Shown: in pieces, positions 1-8,310 of the stretch
How the letters are laid out: each line of letters opens with the position of its first letter
Position numbering within the stretch: the stretch's first letter is position 1
NCBI RefSeq assembly: GCF_042695135.1
Contig: NZ_CP170547.1
Coordinates: 2,914,001-2,978,000, forward strand
Direction of reading: 5' to 3'
Source of the DNA: Epilithonimonas sp042695135
Lineage (GTDB): Bacteria > Bacteroidota > Bacteroidia > Flavobacteriales > Weeksellaceae
DNA length: 64,000 bases
Notes under the pieces: generated by a model
Databases searched by the model: none
What the model saw: only the letters and a program-made list of their open reading frames with translations
What the model was told of the DNA's origin: nothing
Program-made: the position numbers and the translations under genes

Positions 1-765
1 CTGAGTATTCTTTATGACAAAACAAAACTGAAAAAAGACGGAAGTAATATTACTTTTATGCAAGGCTACGGAGCTTATGGAATGTCTGCTTATGCACCTT
101 ATTTTTCTGCAAGATTTTTACCGCTGCTGAATCGTGGTGTTATAATGGCTTTTGCCCACATCCGCGGAGGCGGGGAAAAAGGCCAGGATTGGTATCTCGC
201 AGGTAAGAAAACAACCAAGCCAAACACTTGGAAAGACTTCAACGCCTGTGCTGAATATTTGATTAAAAATAAATATACTTCATCAGATAAATTCGGAATT
301 TCGGGTGCGAGTGCTGGTGGAATTTTGATTGGAAGAGCAATAACCGAGCGTCCAGATTTGTACAAAGTAGCAATCCCAAAAGTAGGTTGTCTTAATGCCC
401 TCAGAATGGAATTTTCTCCAAACGGACCGGTTAACATTCCTGAATTCGGGACTGTAAAAGATGAATCCGATTTCAAAGCTTTATTAGAAATGGATGCTTA
501 TCAGCACATTAAAAAAGGAACAAAATATCCTGCGCAATTGATAACGACCGGATTCAATGATTCCCGTGTGGAAAGTTATATTCCTGCAAAGTTTGAAGCA
601 AAAATGCAGGCTGACAATGCATCAACCAATCCTGTTTTCCTATACGTAGATTACAAAGCCGGACATTTCGGCGGAAGTACAGTCGAGGAGCAATTTTTAC
701 AGGCGTCAAGAGAATATTCTTTCTTATTATGGCAATGTGGCGATAAAGATTTTCAGGTGAAATAG
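1..765 (+). CDS. Prolyl oligopeptidase family serine peptidase, C-terminal part
   Basis: The reading frame is open from base 1, so the gene starts left of the window; 254 residues are visible. They form the alpha/beta-hydrolase catalytic domain of an S9A prolyl oligopeptidase, which cleaves short peptides after proline. Visible family signatures are the GYGAYG strand near the start, the HIRGGGEKG oxyanion region, the nucleophile elbow GASAGG (Ser at about visible residue 104), the acid in GFNDSR (Asp about 187) and the catalytic His in KAGHFGG (about 222). The spacing between them is normal for the family and the end looks intact. The beta-propeller and any signal peptide lie outside the window, so secretion cannot be judged. 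A hairpin terminator follows. Confidence 0.9.
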   Translation: MSILYDKTKLKKDGSNITFMQGYGAYGMSAYAPYFSARFLPLLNRGVIMAFAHIRGGGEKGQDWYLAGKKTTKPNTWKDFNACAEYLIKNKYTSSDKFGISGASAGGILIGRAITERPDLYKVAIPKVGCLNALRMEFSPNGPVNIPEFGTVKDESDFKALLEMDAYQHIKKGTKYPAQLITTGFNDSRVESYIPAKFEAKMQADNASTNPVFLYVDYKAGHFGGSTVEEQFLQASREYSFLLWQCGDKDFQVK

Positions 766-792
766 ATTATCTAAATAACTTTTATTTTGAAT

Positions 793-823
793 AAAACCGT
801 GCAGGATAATTGCACGGTTTTTT
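793..823 (+). terminator. Intrinsic terminator after the prolyl oligopeptidase gene
   Basis: An 11-bp perfect stem, AAAACCGTGCA (793-803) with TGCACGGTTTT (811-821), has a 7-base loop and runs into a T tract. It lies 28 bases after the stop codon. Confidence 0.85.
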
Positions 824-824
824 A

Positions 825-832
825 TAAATTTG
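825..832 (+). promoter_or_regulatory. Bacteroidota -7 promoter box for thyA
   Basis: TAAATTTG matches the Bacteroidota -7 consensus TAnnTTTG and would place the transcription start near 836, about 19 bases before the thyA start codon. No clear -33 TTG is seen at the usual distance. Confidence 0.5.
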
Positions 833-854
833 AGGAATTATTTTATCCTTCAAA

Positions 855-1649
855 ATGCAAAACTATCTCGACCTTTTACAACATATTATTGACAACGGAA
901 CCGACAAAACCGACAGAACCGGAACCGGAACACGAAGCGTTTTTGGCTACCAGTTACGTTATGATTTATCAAAAGGTTTTCCTTTGGTAACAACAAAAAA
1001 GGTTCATCTGAAATCCATTATTTATGAATTGCTTTGGTTCATCAAGGGAGATACAAATACCAAATATCTGACTGATAACGGCGTTTCCATCTGGAATGAA
1101 TGGGCTGATGAAAATGGAGATCTGGGTCCTGTTTATGGTGCACAATGGAGAAGCTGGACTGGCGCAGATAACAAAGTAGTCGATCAATTTTCTGACGTTA
1201 TTGAACAGATTAAGAAAAATCCGGACTCCAGAAGACTGATAGTTTCTGCCTGGAACGCCGCTGAAATCCCGAATATGGCTTTGGCACCTTGTCACGCTTT
1301 GTTTCAGTTTTATGTGGCTGATGGGAAATTATCGCTTCAATTATACCAGAGAAGTGCAGATGTTTTCCTCGGCGTACCTTTCAATATTGCAAGTTATGCC
1401 CTTTTATTGATGATGGTAGCGCAGGTTACAGGTCTGGAAGTTGGCGATTATGTACACACTTTCGGGGATGTTCATATTTACAACAACCATTTCGAACAGG
1501 TGAACAAACAATTATCCAGAGAAACGAGACCTTTGCCTACAATGAAACTGAATCCCGATATCAAAGATATTTTCGATTTTGATTTTGAGGATTTTACGTT
1601 GGAGAATTACGATCCGCATCCGGGGATTAAGGCACCGGTGGCGATATAA
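855..1649 (+). CDS. thyA: Thymidylate synthase
   Basis: This 264-residue protein is the length of E. coli ThyA and makes dTMP from dUMP with methylene-tetrahydrofolate in the cytoplasm. The nucleophilic cysteine is Cys146 in the motif APCHALFQF, the same number as in E. coli. The phosphate-binding arginines are visible in RTGTGTRS (about 21-28) and DSRR (about 124-127), and the dUMP-binding stretch QRSADVFLGVPFN follows. The start is fixed by the family N-terminus (MQNYLDLL) and a -7 box 23 bases upstream. It is a single-gene unit with terminators on both sides. No folA is adjacent, although dihydrofolate reductase often accompanies thyA. Confidence 0.98.
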   Translation: MQNYLDLLQHIIDNGTDKTDRTGTGTRSVFGYQLRYDLSKGFPLVTTKKVHLKSIIYELLWFIKGDTNTKYLTDNGVSIWNEWADENGDLGPVYGAQWRSWTGADNKVVDQFSDVIEQIKKNPDSRRLIVSAWNAAEIPNMALAPCHALFQFYVADGKLSLQLYQRSADVFLGVPFNIASYALLLMMVAQVTGLEVGDYVHTFGDVHIYNNHFEQVNKQLSRETRPLPTMKLNPDIKDIFDFDFEDFTLENYDPHPGIKAPVAI

Positions 1650-1654
1650 ATTAG

Positions 1655-1676
1655 GCGGGACTTTCCCGCTTTTTTT
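1655..1676 (+). terminator. Intrinsic terminator of thyA
   Basis: The stem GCGGGA (1655-1660) / TCCCGC (1664-1669) has a 3-base loop followed by seven T residues, six bases after the thyA stop. Confidence 0.85.
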
Positions 1677-1743
1677 GTAACATTCCCTTAAAAACAAACA
1701 CTTATCTCTTTTAAAAATAAATCAACGACATAATTTCATAAAA

Positions 1744-4251
1744 ATGAAGAAGATCTTAATCGCTGCACTTTTTCTGGGTGCAATTTTTAATTCAAATACT
1801 ACTTTTGCTCAGACAGAAACTTCCGGCAGAAATCCTGTTTACAGAGCAACCCACACCAAAACAACAGAACTAAAACATACCAAACTGAAAGTCAGTTTCG
1901 ATTATCAGAAAGAACAGATGAATGGTGAAGAATGGCTGACTGCAAGTCCCTATTTCTATACAACAGATGTTTTGGAGCTTGATGCAAAAGGAATGCTGAT
2001 CCACGAAGTTGCCTTGGACAAAAACGGTTCAAAACAGCCTCTAAAATTTGATTATAAAAATGATGTTCTGAAAATCACACTTGACAAATCCTATCAAAAG
2101 AATCAGGATTACACAGTTTACATCAAATATACAGCCCGCCCGAATGAAGTAAAACAGGAAGGAAGTGCAGCTATCAATGATGCGAAAGGTCTTTATTTCA
2201 TCAATGCTCAAGGAAAAGATAAAGATAAACCAACACAGATCTGGACTCAGGGCGAAACCGAATCTTCATCTGCCTGGTTCCCAACAATCGACAAATCCAA
2301 TCAGAAGACTACTCAGGAAATCTATATGACTGTTCCTGACAAATACGTCACACTTTCCAACGGAATCCTGAAAGATTCTCAGAAATCAGGCGATCAGAGA
2401 ACCGATCATTGGGTGATGGATAAGAGACATTCCACTTATCTTTTCTTTATGGGCGTGGGAGATTATGCTGTTGTAAAAGACAAATGGAGAAATATTGACG
2501 TCGATTATTATGTAGAAAAAGAATACGAGCCCTACGCAAAGCAAATCTTCGGGAACACACCTGAGATGATCAAGTTCTATTCCAAAAGATTAGCTTATGA
2601 TTATCCTTGGGCAAAGTATGCACAGATCACGGGTAGAGATTTTGTTTCCGGGGCTATGGAAAATACAACTGCTACGCTTCATCAGGAATCGGCGCAGCAA
2701 AAACCCGGAGACCTCATCGATGAAAACAAATGGGAGAACACGATCGCACACGAACTTTTTCACCACTGGTTTGGGGATCTTGTTACGGCTGAGAGCTGGA
2801 GCAATCTGACTGTCAATGAGTCTTTCGCCAACTATTCCGAATATCTCTGGCTGGAACACAAATATGGAAAAGACGACGCAGACTACCATTTGAGAGAGGA
2901 TCTTTCGGCTTATATTCACAATCCGGCTTTGTTCAATAAAGATCTGGTGAGGTTTGATTATGCTTCCCGTGAAGATGTTTTTGATGCAATTACTTATAAC
3001 AAAGGCGGCGGAATCCTTCATATGCTGAGAAATTATCTTGGTGATGATGCCTTTTTTGCAGGATTGACCGACTATTTGAAAACGAATGAATATCAAAACG
3101 GTGAAGCGCATCAGTTAAGATTATCTCTGGAAAAAGTCTCCGGGAAAGATCTTAACTGGTTTTTCAACCAATGGTATTTTGGAAGCGGAAATCCGAAGTT
3201 GAGCTATACTTCGACTTACGAACCTGTGAAAAAACAAGTGACAGTTGTTATTAACCAATCACAGGAAACACCGTTTGAATTTCCTTTCGCTATTGATGTT
3301 TATGACAATGGCAAACCAAAAAGATATAACGTTTGGGTAGATGCAAAAGCTAAAAACACTTTTACTTTTGATTCTTCCAAGACTCCGGATCTGATCAATA
3401 TCAATGCGGACGGAATTCTGCTTTCTGAGATCACTGAAACTAAAACGCCTGAACAAAACTTATTACAATACACCAATTCTAAAGAATATCTTAGCAGATA
3501 CAGAGCTTTATCATCTGTAAAAGAAGCGGATGCCAAGAATCCTGCTGTTATCAAATTATTGGCAGCGGCACTTAAAGATCCTTTCTTCAGATTGAGAGAA
3601 GAGGCTTTGGGACAGATCGATTTGACTAATGCAGATCAGGCAAAAGCGTTGACAGCAGATGTTGAAAAACTAGCTTCCAACGATCCAAAAACTTTGGTTC
3701 AGGCAGCAGCTATTTCAGCTTTGACAAAAACTAAAAATGCGAAATACACATCTGTTTTTGAAAAAGGAATGAATGCTGTTTCCAATGCCGTAAAAGGCGC
3801 ATCTTTAGCAGGAATTGCAGATCTTGATCCTTCCAAAGCAACCACACTTGCCGATAAAATCGATCTTGATAATACATCAGATGATCTGATCTCAAAACTG
3901 CTTCCGATCATTGTAAAGAATAAGACTGAGAAGCAAATGCCGGCCATTGGCGCTACTGTAGCCTTCTACCCTTTTATCAAATTTCAGGATCCTGTTTTGG
4001 GAAAATTTGCTGAGGACGGTTATAACTGGATTATGAGTTCTGACAACCTGAAAGCAACTGAGAAAGTGACTAAAGTTCTGGTTCAGGCTAAGTCTCAGAT
4101 ACCCGACAATCCACAGGTGAAAATGATGATCGTGCAAATGCTGAAAGACGGACTCAGCAAGAAAATGGAAGTCCTTAAAAACAACCCGAACAGCCCGACT
4201 ATTCATCAGCAGATCGAGGCAATTAATAAAACGATTGAGGCATATAAATAG
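1744..4251 (+). CDS. M1 family zinc metallo-aminopeptidase, exported
   Basis: An 835-residue peptidase related to aminopeptidase N and tricorn-interacting factors, which removes N-terminal residues from peptides. Residues 1-22 form a signal peptide ending ...TTFAQ, so it is exported. The exopeptidase motif GAMEN is at about 303-307, the zinc motif HELFHH at 336-341 and the third zinc ligand in NESFA (Glu about 359). The region after about 590 is rich in short alpha-helical repeats, as in the HEAT-like C-terminal domain of M1 enzymes. No T9SS sorting domain is present, unlike the second M1 peptidase in this window, so it is probably periplasmic. Transcribed alone and closed by a terminator. 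Confidence 0.93.
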   Translation: MKKILIAALFLGAIFNSNTTFAQTETSGRNPVYRATHTKTTELKHTKLKVSFDYQKEQMNGEEWLTASPYFYTTDVLELDAKGMLIHEVALDKNGSKQPLKFDYKNDVLKITLDKSYQKNQDYTVYIKYTARPNEVKQEGSAAINDAKGLYFINAQGKDKDKPTQIWTQGETESSSAWFPTIDKSNQKTTQEIYMTVPDKYVTLSNGILKDSQKSGDQRTDHWVMDKRHSTYLFFMGVGDYAVVKDKWRNIDVDYYVEKEYEPYAKQIFGNTPEMIKFYSKRLAYDYPWAKYAQITGRDFVSGAMENTTATLHQESAQQKPGDLIDENKWENTIAHELFHHWFGDLVTAESWSNLTVNESFANYSEYLWLEHKYGKDDADYHLREDLSAYIHNPALFNKDLVRFDYASREDVFDAITYNKGGGILHMLRNYLGDDAFFAGLTDYLKTNEYQNGEAHQLRLSLEKVSGKDLNWFFNQWYFGSGNPKLSYTSTYEPVKKQVTVVINQSQETPFEFPFAIDVYDNGKPKRYNVWVDAKAKNTFTFDSSKTPDLININADGILLSEITETKTPEQNLLQYTNSKEYLSRYRALSSVKEADAKNPAVIKLLAAALKDPFFRLREEALGQIDLTNADQAKALTADVEKLASNDPKTLVQAAAISALTKTKNAKYTSVFEKGMNAVSNAVKGASLAGIADLDPSKATTLADKIDLDNTSDDLISKLLPIIVKNKTEKQMPAIGATVAFYPFIKFQDPVLGKFAEDGYNWIMSSDNLKATEKVTKVLVQAKSQIPDNPQVKMMIVQMLKDGLSKKMEVLKNNPNSPTIHQQIEAINKTIEAYK

Positions 4252-4294
4252 AAGCAGGCTCAATAATAAGTTAAGAAAGAATACTATTTAAAGT

Positions 4295-4354
4295 CTTCGA
4301 GAGCCTCAGACTGACAAGCTGCTATTAGCGGTGTCACACTGAGCAGAATCGAAG
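4295..4354. repeat. Dispersed palindrome, CTTCGA...TCGAAG family
   Basis: Inverted modules CTTCGA...CTCAG..TGACA and TGTCA..CTGAG...TCGAAG face each other across about 15 bases. The left half (cttcgagagcctcagactga) recurs almost unchanged near 12166 and 24001. It lies directly downstream of the M1 peptidase gene. Confidence 0.7.
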
Positions 4355-4370
4355 GGTTCTTTCAAAATTA

Positions 4371-4401
4371 AGAAGCCATCTTATTTGAGATGGCTTCTTT
4401 G
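4371..4401 (+). terminator. Intrinsic terminator of the M1 peptidase gene
   Basis: AGAAGCCATCT (4371-4381) pairs perfectly with AGATGGCTTCT (4388-4398), followed by a T-rich tail. Confidence 0.8.
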
Positions 4402-4429
4402 TTTCTATATATTGATAAATTAAAATAAA

Positions 4430-4514
4430 TCTCGCAGACCATTTAATAATTAAAACACAAATGGCAAATGAATACAAACGCCGGGGATCTGCGAGAAGAT
4501 TTTAATAATTAAAA
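4430..4514 (-). repeat. Imperfect palindrome and 14-bp direct repeat downstream of the HU-like gene
   Basis: TCTCGCAGA (4430-4438) pairs with TCTGCGAGA (4488-4496), and inside it CCATTT (4439-4444) pairs with AAATGG (4459-4464). The sequence TTTAATAATTAAAA occurs at 4442-4455 and again at 4501-4514. The element sits in the 3' region of the minus-strand HU-like gene and could act as a terminator or 3' stabiliser. Confidence 0.5.
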
Positions 4515-4525
4515 TTTCGTGTAAC

Positions 4526-4909
4526 TTAATCTTTCTTTTGATAGGTTGCCAGTTTCAGGGCATCTTTGATCATTTTGCCGGGACGGAAAACTGCCTTTAC
4601 ACTTTTGATGCTTGCTGCGGAAACATCTTTTTCTTTTTCTTCACCGGTACTGGATCCGCCAGCCTGCAATGTAAAATATTCGCCTACATAGACGATCTTT
4701 CCATCCGCCACATCTTCGGCAATTTTGGAAAATGTACTTTCCAGAACGGCTAGGATATCTGCTTTGGAAACTGTGGACATTGCGCCGGCGTGTTTGGCAA
4801 GATCTGCCAGTGTGGTTTTACCGTCGCCAACGATATTGGCGTAATATTTTGCGGGCTCATTTCTGTTTTGCGGGTTCGCTCTTTGAACCGCATTAAATTT
4901 AATTGACAT
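4526..4909 (-). CDS. HU-related histone-like DNA-binding protein
   Basis: A 127-residue member of the Bacteroidota HU-related family, longer than the classical 90-residue HU. It is expected to bind and bend DNA as a nucleoid protein. The HU core is recognisable: KTTLADLAKHAG (helices, about 31-42), SKADILAVLESTFSKIAEDVADGKIVYVGEYFTLQAG (about 48-84) and the basic C-terminal part with FRPGKMIKDAL. The N-terminal extension (FNAVQRANPQNR...) is typical of this subfamily. A promoter with well-spaced -33 and -7 boxes precedes it, and an array of four 22-bp repeats lies further upstream, which suggests dedicated control. Confidence 0.9.
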   Translation of the reverse strand: MSIKFNAVQRANPQNRNEPAKYYANIVGDGKTTLADLAKHAGAMSTVSKADILAVLESTFSKIAEDVADGKIVYVGEYFTLQAGGSSTGEEKEKDVSAASIKSVKAVFRPGKMIKDALKLATYQKKD

Positions 4910-4951
4910 TTTATTTGTGTTTTTAGTTAAAATTGAATTTCTTCAACTGGG

Positions 4952-4982
4952 TAAAAGTATAAAAAAATAATGATCATACAAA
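4952..4982 (-). promoter_or_regulatory. Promoter of the HU-like gene
   Basis: On the minus strand TTTG (4982-4979) is followed 19 bases later by TACTTTTA (4959-4952), a one-mismatch form of TAnnTTTG. The predicted transcription start is near 4948, about 38 bases before the start codon. Confidence 0.55.
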
Positions 4983-5034
4983 AAAATTTGTAGAAATATT
5001 TTAACCTTAATGAGTTAAAAATAGATAATATATC

Positions 5035-5119
5035 AAAACACACGTGTCTATAGTTTAAAACACACGTGTGTTTTCATTAAAACTCTCGTGTCTTTTTGTG
5101 AAAACTCTCGTGTCTTTTT
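5035..5119. repeat. Four-unit array with exact 22-bp period upstream of the HU-like gene
   Basis: Units begin at 5035, 5057, 5079 and 5101. Units 1 and 2 share AAAACACACGTGT; units 3 and 4 are identical over 19 bases (AAAACTCTCGTGTCTTTTT). Each is centred on a CGTGT core, which is the full palindrome ACACGTGT in units 1 and 2. A 22-bp period is close to two helical turns, so bound proteins would sit on one face of the DNA. The array lies about 50-140 bp upstream of the -33 box of the HU-like gene. The rest of 4983-5220, including the GC-richer stretch 5125-5165, shows no gene. Confidence 0.8.
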
Positions 5120-5220
5120 ATACACCCTTGCGGATGCCCTGTTCATCGGACTTGCAGAAGGCTGTTTTTGGAGCTGATTATTATTAATATTATATCATTC
5201 TTAATTATAAAAATGAACAC

Positions 5221-5253
5221 AAAAAATCCCTTAGCAGCTTAAACTAAGGGATT
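5221..5253 (-). terminator. Intrinsic terminator of the alkyltransferase-like gene
   Basis: AATCCCTTAG (5225-5234) pairs with CTAAGGGATT (5244-5253). Read on the minus strand, the stem runs into a T tract, nine bases after the stop codon. Confidence 0.85.
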
Positions 5254-5262
5254 ATACTTATC

Positions 5263-5562
5263 TTAAAGTTCTTTCAAAGGATCCCAGAACAGGGTTTTAA
5301 AATCTTTGATCTTCCAGTTTTCCTGAACGACTACTTTTTCTTTTTCTAACCTTTCTCTGAACGAAGGAACCGATAATTTTCCGGTACTGCTGATGACTCT
5401 GTGCGCGGGAACATCTTTTGGACAACCACCCATTGCATTGCCAACGTGGCGGGAATGATTGGGATAACCAACGGCTTTTGCCACTGCGCCGTAAGTGGAA
5501 ACCCGCCCTTTTGGGATGAGTCTTGTGATCTCATAAACCTGTTGTTTGAATAGATCGTTCAT
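5263..5562 (-). CDS. Alkyltransferase-like protein (MGMT-type DNA-binding domain, no active cysteine)
   Basis: This 99-residue protein matches the C-terminal DNA-binding domain of O6-alkylguanine-DNA alkyltransferases: IPKGRVSTYGAVAKAVG (helix-turn-helix region), RHVGNAMGGCP and PAHRVISSTG. In true transferases the active motif is PCHRV. Here the cysteine is replaced by alanine (PAHRV), so methyl transfer is not expected. The family of such proteins (ATL, as in E. coli YbaZ with PWHRV) binds O6-alkylguanine and flags it for nucleotide excision repair. The nearby cysteine in GGCP is not the catalytic one. It is encoded alone with its own terminator. Confidence 0.88.
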   Translation of the reverse strand: MNDLFKQQVYEITRLIPKGRVSTYGAVAKAVGYPNHSRHVGNAMGGCPKDVPAHRVISSTGKLSVPSFRERLEKEKVVVQENWKIKDFKTLFWDPLKEL

Positions 5563-5592
5563 TTTTTTATAATCTTCTTTTACACTGAACCT

Positions 5593-5698
5593 GCAGCCCG
5601 ACTTGAGTGGAAATCCTTTTTTGCTAAATGCTTATCTCCAATCAAAGATACAAATCTCCGGCAAAAAAGATTGGGAACGGAAGGCGGATAAAGCTGCC
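5593..5698. repeat. Dispersed structured element, copy A
   Basis: The 5' module GCAGCCCGACTTGAGTGG and the 3' module ending GGCGGATAAAGCTGCC flank a variable centre. The outer pair is GCAGC (5593-5597) / GCTGC (5693-5697). The inner stem is CTTTTTTGC (5616-5624) / GCAAAAAAG (5661-5669), nine perfect pairs. It begins about ten bases after the stop of the minus-strand DUF5686 gene. See copies B-E. Confidence 0.8.
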
Positions 5699-5707
5699 AA
5701 AAAAATA

Positions 5708-8176
5708 TTAAAACTCTAGCAACTTAAGCTTCAGCTGAACTCCGAAGTTATCCTTAAAGTTACTTGTATTATAATACCCGACTCTATAGAAAAATGCCAG
5801 ATTGAATCTTGAGCTCAGGAAGTTATTATACTCAAAACCGACTTCCTGATAAAGATGATCAAGCGGTGAAAAATTCTCTACCACGTGGTATTCCGGATTC
5901 TTCAGATCACCTGCAATACCTCTGTAGATGATATTGAAGCTGGAAGTGTTCTTACCAAAGCTTTTGAAATACCAAGGGATCTGGTGCGAAACGTAATAGC
6001 CTGCAAACTTATCATTGAAATATTTCCCGGAAGTCATCGTTGCAAATCCCAAATAACTGGTCAAAGAGAAATTGGATAAGATACCGGTACCGCTGTTGGC
6101 ATCCAGACCACCCATCTCGAAAAGGTGCCACATTGGAGCTTTCCCAACATAGTATCCTCCGTACGCACGAGCCAGTGTTGTACCCCAGGCTGTACGGAAC
6201 TGGTGTGTCAGCAAGGCATCGAATCTGCTGTAATTAAACTCACCTCCTAAACTTTTATACCCTTGCTCATAATTAAGAAAAGCCTCAGGGAAGTTCTGTT
6301 CATAGGTGTATTTGCCGTAAGGTGTCATAATATTGCGGCTGTTCGGAGAGAATTTGATGGTTGCCATTGAGCTGAAATTCTCAAACTTTCTGGACATTCC
6401 CATAAACTCATACGGGTAGCCTGCTTCTTCGTTCTGTTTTTTACCCGACAAATCCAAAGTCAGAGAATTGGTAAGATCTACCTGATACCCCAGTCTGAAG
6501 CCGTCGTATTTATAATATTTGTCGTTTCGGATGGACATTCCGCTGTTATTGATATTCATCTTGGCGCTCCAGAGATTCTGACTGAACCTTCCGGAAGCTG
6601 CGACATCATTGAAATATTCGACTCTGAAGAATGAGTTTCTCTGCAAAGTTGTTCGGAAATCTACACCTGCACCGTACTTAAAACCACGATCTTTGAAACC
6701 ATAAGCCAGATATACATCAGGAGAAATATACTTGTTGAATCTCTCATTCAGTTTAAATCCTGCACCTAATCTAAGACCTTCATATCTGTTATATTTGGTT
6801 TGCAATGGATTGATATCCACCATTCCAACAGTGAATTTAGCCCTCAACAAAGCAGTAAGCACCTGAACCTTTCTGTCCAAAGTATATTTTTTTCCCAGAC
6901 TGTCGATCTTGACATAAGTGAGTTTTTCTCTGGCAGAGAGACTGTCCGTTCTGTATTGTTTAAGGAGTGTTCCGTCCGTATTCTCGACACTCATTGTATA
7001 GCCGTTGAACTGTGAAGCTTTAAGATCTACCGGTGTTTTGAAGTCGAAATAGTCAGCTTTCATATAAGCATAGTTCCCGAATTTTTTGACACCTTCGAGT
7101 CTTGCCGCTTTCTCTTCGGCAGTTTCATTGTCCTTTTTCTGAATAGTTTCAAATTCTGAAACACCCATTTTGATCTTGAGGTTTTCTGTTTTCAGAAACC
7201 ACTTGTCATTGATTGGAACCCAGATCGAAGTGATGTTTCCATCAGACTTCACTTTGCTGTTGCTTTCTATCTTTTTGATGGCGTAAGAATCTTTGTCTAT
7301 GTAGAGATAGCCATTGTATTTTCTTCTGTTGATCGGTACTTTGTAATCTACCTGTCGGAATCTGATGACATAATTCATTCTGCCTTCGATCTCGATAGAG
7401 TCTGTAAGGAAATATCGATAAAGGCTTCTGTTTTCTGGTAAAATTTCTCTTGGAATTTTGTCTCTGTTGGACCTTAAAGCAAGCATTTCGTAAACCGGAT
7501 TCTTCAAACCGGAAATCCTGTTATCCAGAATATTAACTTTCTCGCCATACTTTTTGGAGTAGAGAAATTCCATTGCGCGTTCCCAAAGAAACAGTTTGCT
7601 GTCTTTTGCCACCGACATCATCTGTTCGCCTTCTATAGAATCTTTTTTGTCTTTTTCTTTCTTGGGAAGCAATCTGTTGGTAGCTCTGGAAAGAGAATCT
7701 TTCCTTGCTTCTACGAATCTCGAATAATCCTTAATACTGTCTTCATCCAGATCAAAAGACATTTTTTCGTAAGATTTATAGGAATAAGAATCCAATGCGT
7801 TCGGAGAATTTTCTTTGAACCTTTTGAAAGTTTTATCTATAATTGCCAGCGCACGAGGATCGGTCTGATTGGTAAGAACAACACCTTCTATCTGTGTACT
7901 TTTGATATTATCTCTGTCAAGGGCTAGTTCCATCACTTTATCTACGACTACTTCATCTCCGATATAATTATCGATTTCTACGTCCACTTTCGGGCATTTA
8001 GTTTTAAAAGTTGTAATTCCTTTATCATTTGTTCTACCCAAAATCCTCCCGTTACAAGAAACTGTTGCACCCTTGATTGGTTTCTGATTATCGGATCTGG
8101 TGACGGTAAGCGTGCTTTGTGAATAAAGCAAGGAAAAGGAAATTGAGAATAAAAGCAGGTAGAGCGATCTCATCAT
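5708..8176 (-). CDS. DUF5686 family outer-membrane protein with carboxypeptidase-regulatory-like domain
   Basis: An 822-residue protein with a signal peptide (about 1-19, ending LLYSQ). An N-terminal carboxypeptidase-D-like beta-sandwich (about 20-100, SDNQKPIKGATVSCNGRILG) is followed by the DUF5686 body. The C-terminal third alternates aromatic and polar residues as beta-strands do and ends in a phenylalanine-containing strand (LKLKLLEF), consistent with an outer-membrane barrel. Such proteins are common in Bacteroidota and their function is not established. There is a second possible Met one codon in. Copy A of the dispersed element follows directly and may form its 3' end. Confidence 0.85.
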   Translation of the reverse strand: MMRSLYLLLFSISFSLLYSQSTLTVTRSDNQKPIKGATVSCNGRILGRTNDKGITTFKTKCPKVDVEIDNYIGDEVVVDKVMELALDRDNIKSTQIEGVVLTNQTDPRALAIIDKTFKRFKENSPNALDSYSYKSYEKMSFDLDEDSIKDYSRFVEARKDSLSRATNRLLPKKEKDKKDSIEGEQMMSVAKDSKLFLWERAMEFLYSKKYGEKVNILDNRISGLKNPVYEMLALRSNRDKIPREILPENRSLYRYFLTDSIEIEGRMNYVIRFRQVDYKVPINRRKYNGYLYIDKDSYAIKKIESNSKVKSDGNITSIWVPINDKWFLKTENLKIKMGVSEFETIQKKDNETAEEKAARLEGVKKFGNYAYMKADYFDFKTPVDLKASQFNGYTMSVENTDGTLLKQYRTDSLSAREKLTYVKIDSLGKKYTLDRKVQVLTALLRAKFTVGMVDINPLQTKYNRYEGLRLGAGFKLNERFNKYISPDVYLAYGFKDRGFKYGAGVDFRTTLQRNSFFRVEYFNDVAASGRFSQNLWSAKMNINNSGMSIRNDKYYKYDGFRLGYQVDLTNSLTLDLSGKKQNEEAGYPYEFMGMSRKFENFSSMATIKFSPNSRNIMTPYGKYTYEQNFPEAFLNYEQGYKSLGGEFNYSRFDALLTHQFRTAWGTTLARAYGGYYVGKAPMWHLFEMGGLDANSGTGILSNFSLTSYLGFATMTSGKYFNDKFAGYYVSHQIPWYFKSFGKNTSSFNIIYRGIAGDLKNPEYHVVENFSPLDHLYQEVGFEYNNFLSSRFNLAFFYRVGYYNTSNFKDNFGVQLKLKLLEF

Positions 8177-8258
8177 AGTATCAGTTATTTTAAAAGATTA
8201 AATATTAACCTTAGTCTGTAGGCAATTTATCAGCCAATCTTTAAATTTACTGAAATAA

Positions 8259-8289
8259 AAAACATCCCACAGATAATATGAGATGTTTT
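8259..8289 (-). terminator. Terminator of the GH5 gene
   Basis: AAAACATC (8259-8266) pairs with GATGTTTT (8282-8289). On the minus strand it ends in a T-rich run, 22 bases after the GH5 stop codon. Confidence 0.65.
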
Positions 8290-8310
8290 GAATAATTTAT
8301 TTTCGATTTC

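Noticed and set aside
787..990. A 67-codon plus-strand frame starting before thyA
   Set aside because: It begins inside a terminator hairpin and overlaps thyA in another frame.
5035..5119. Possible CRISPR array
   Set aside because: The period is 22 bp including the spacer, the units are only 15-19 bases long and no cas genes are present; it fits a protein-binding array instead.
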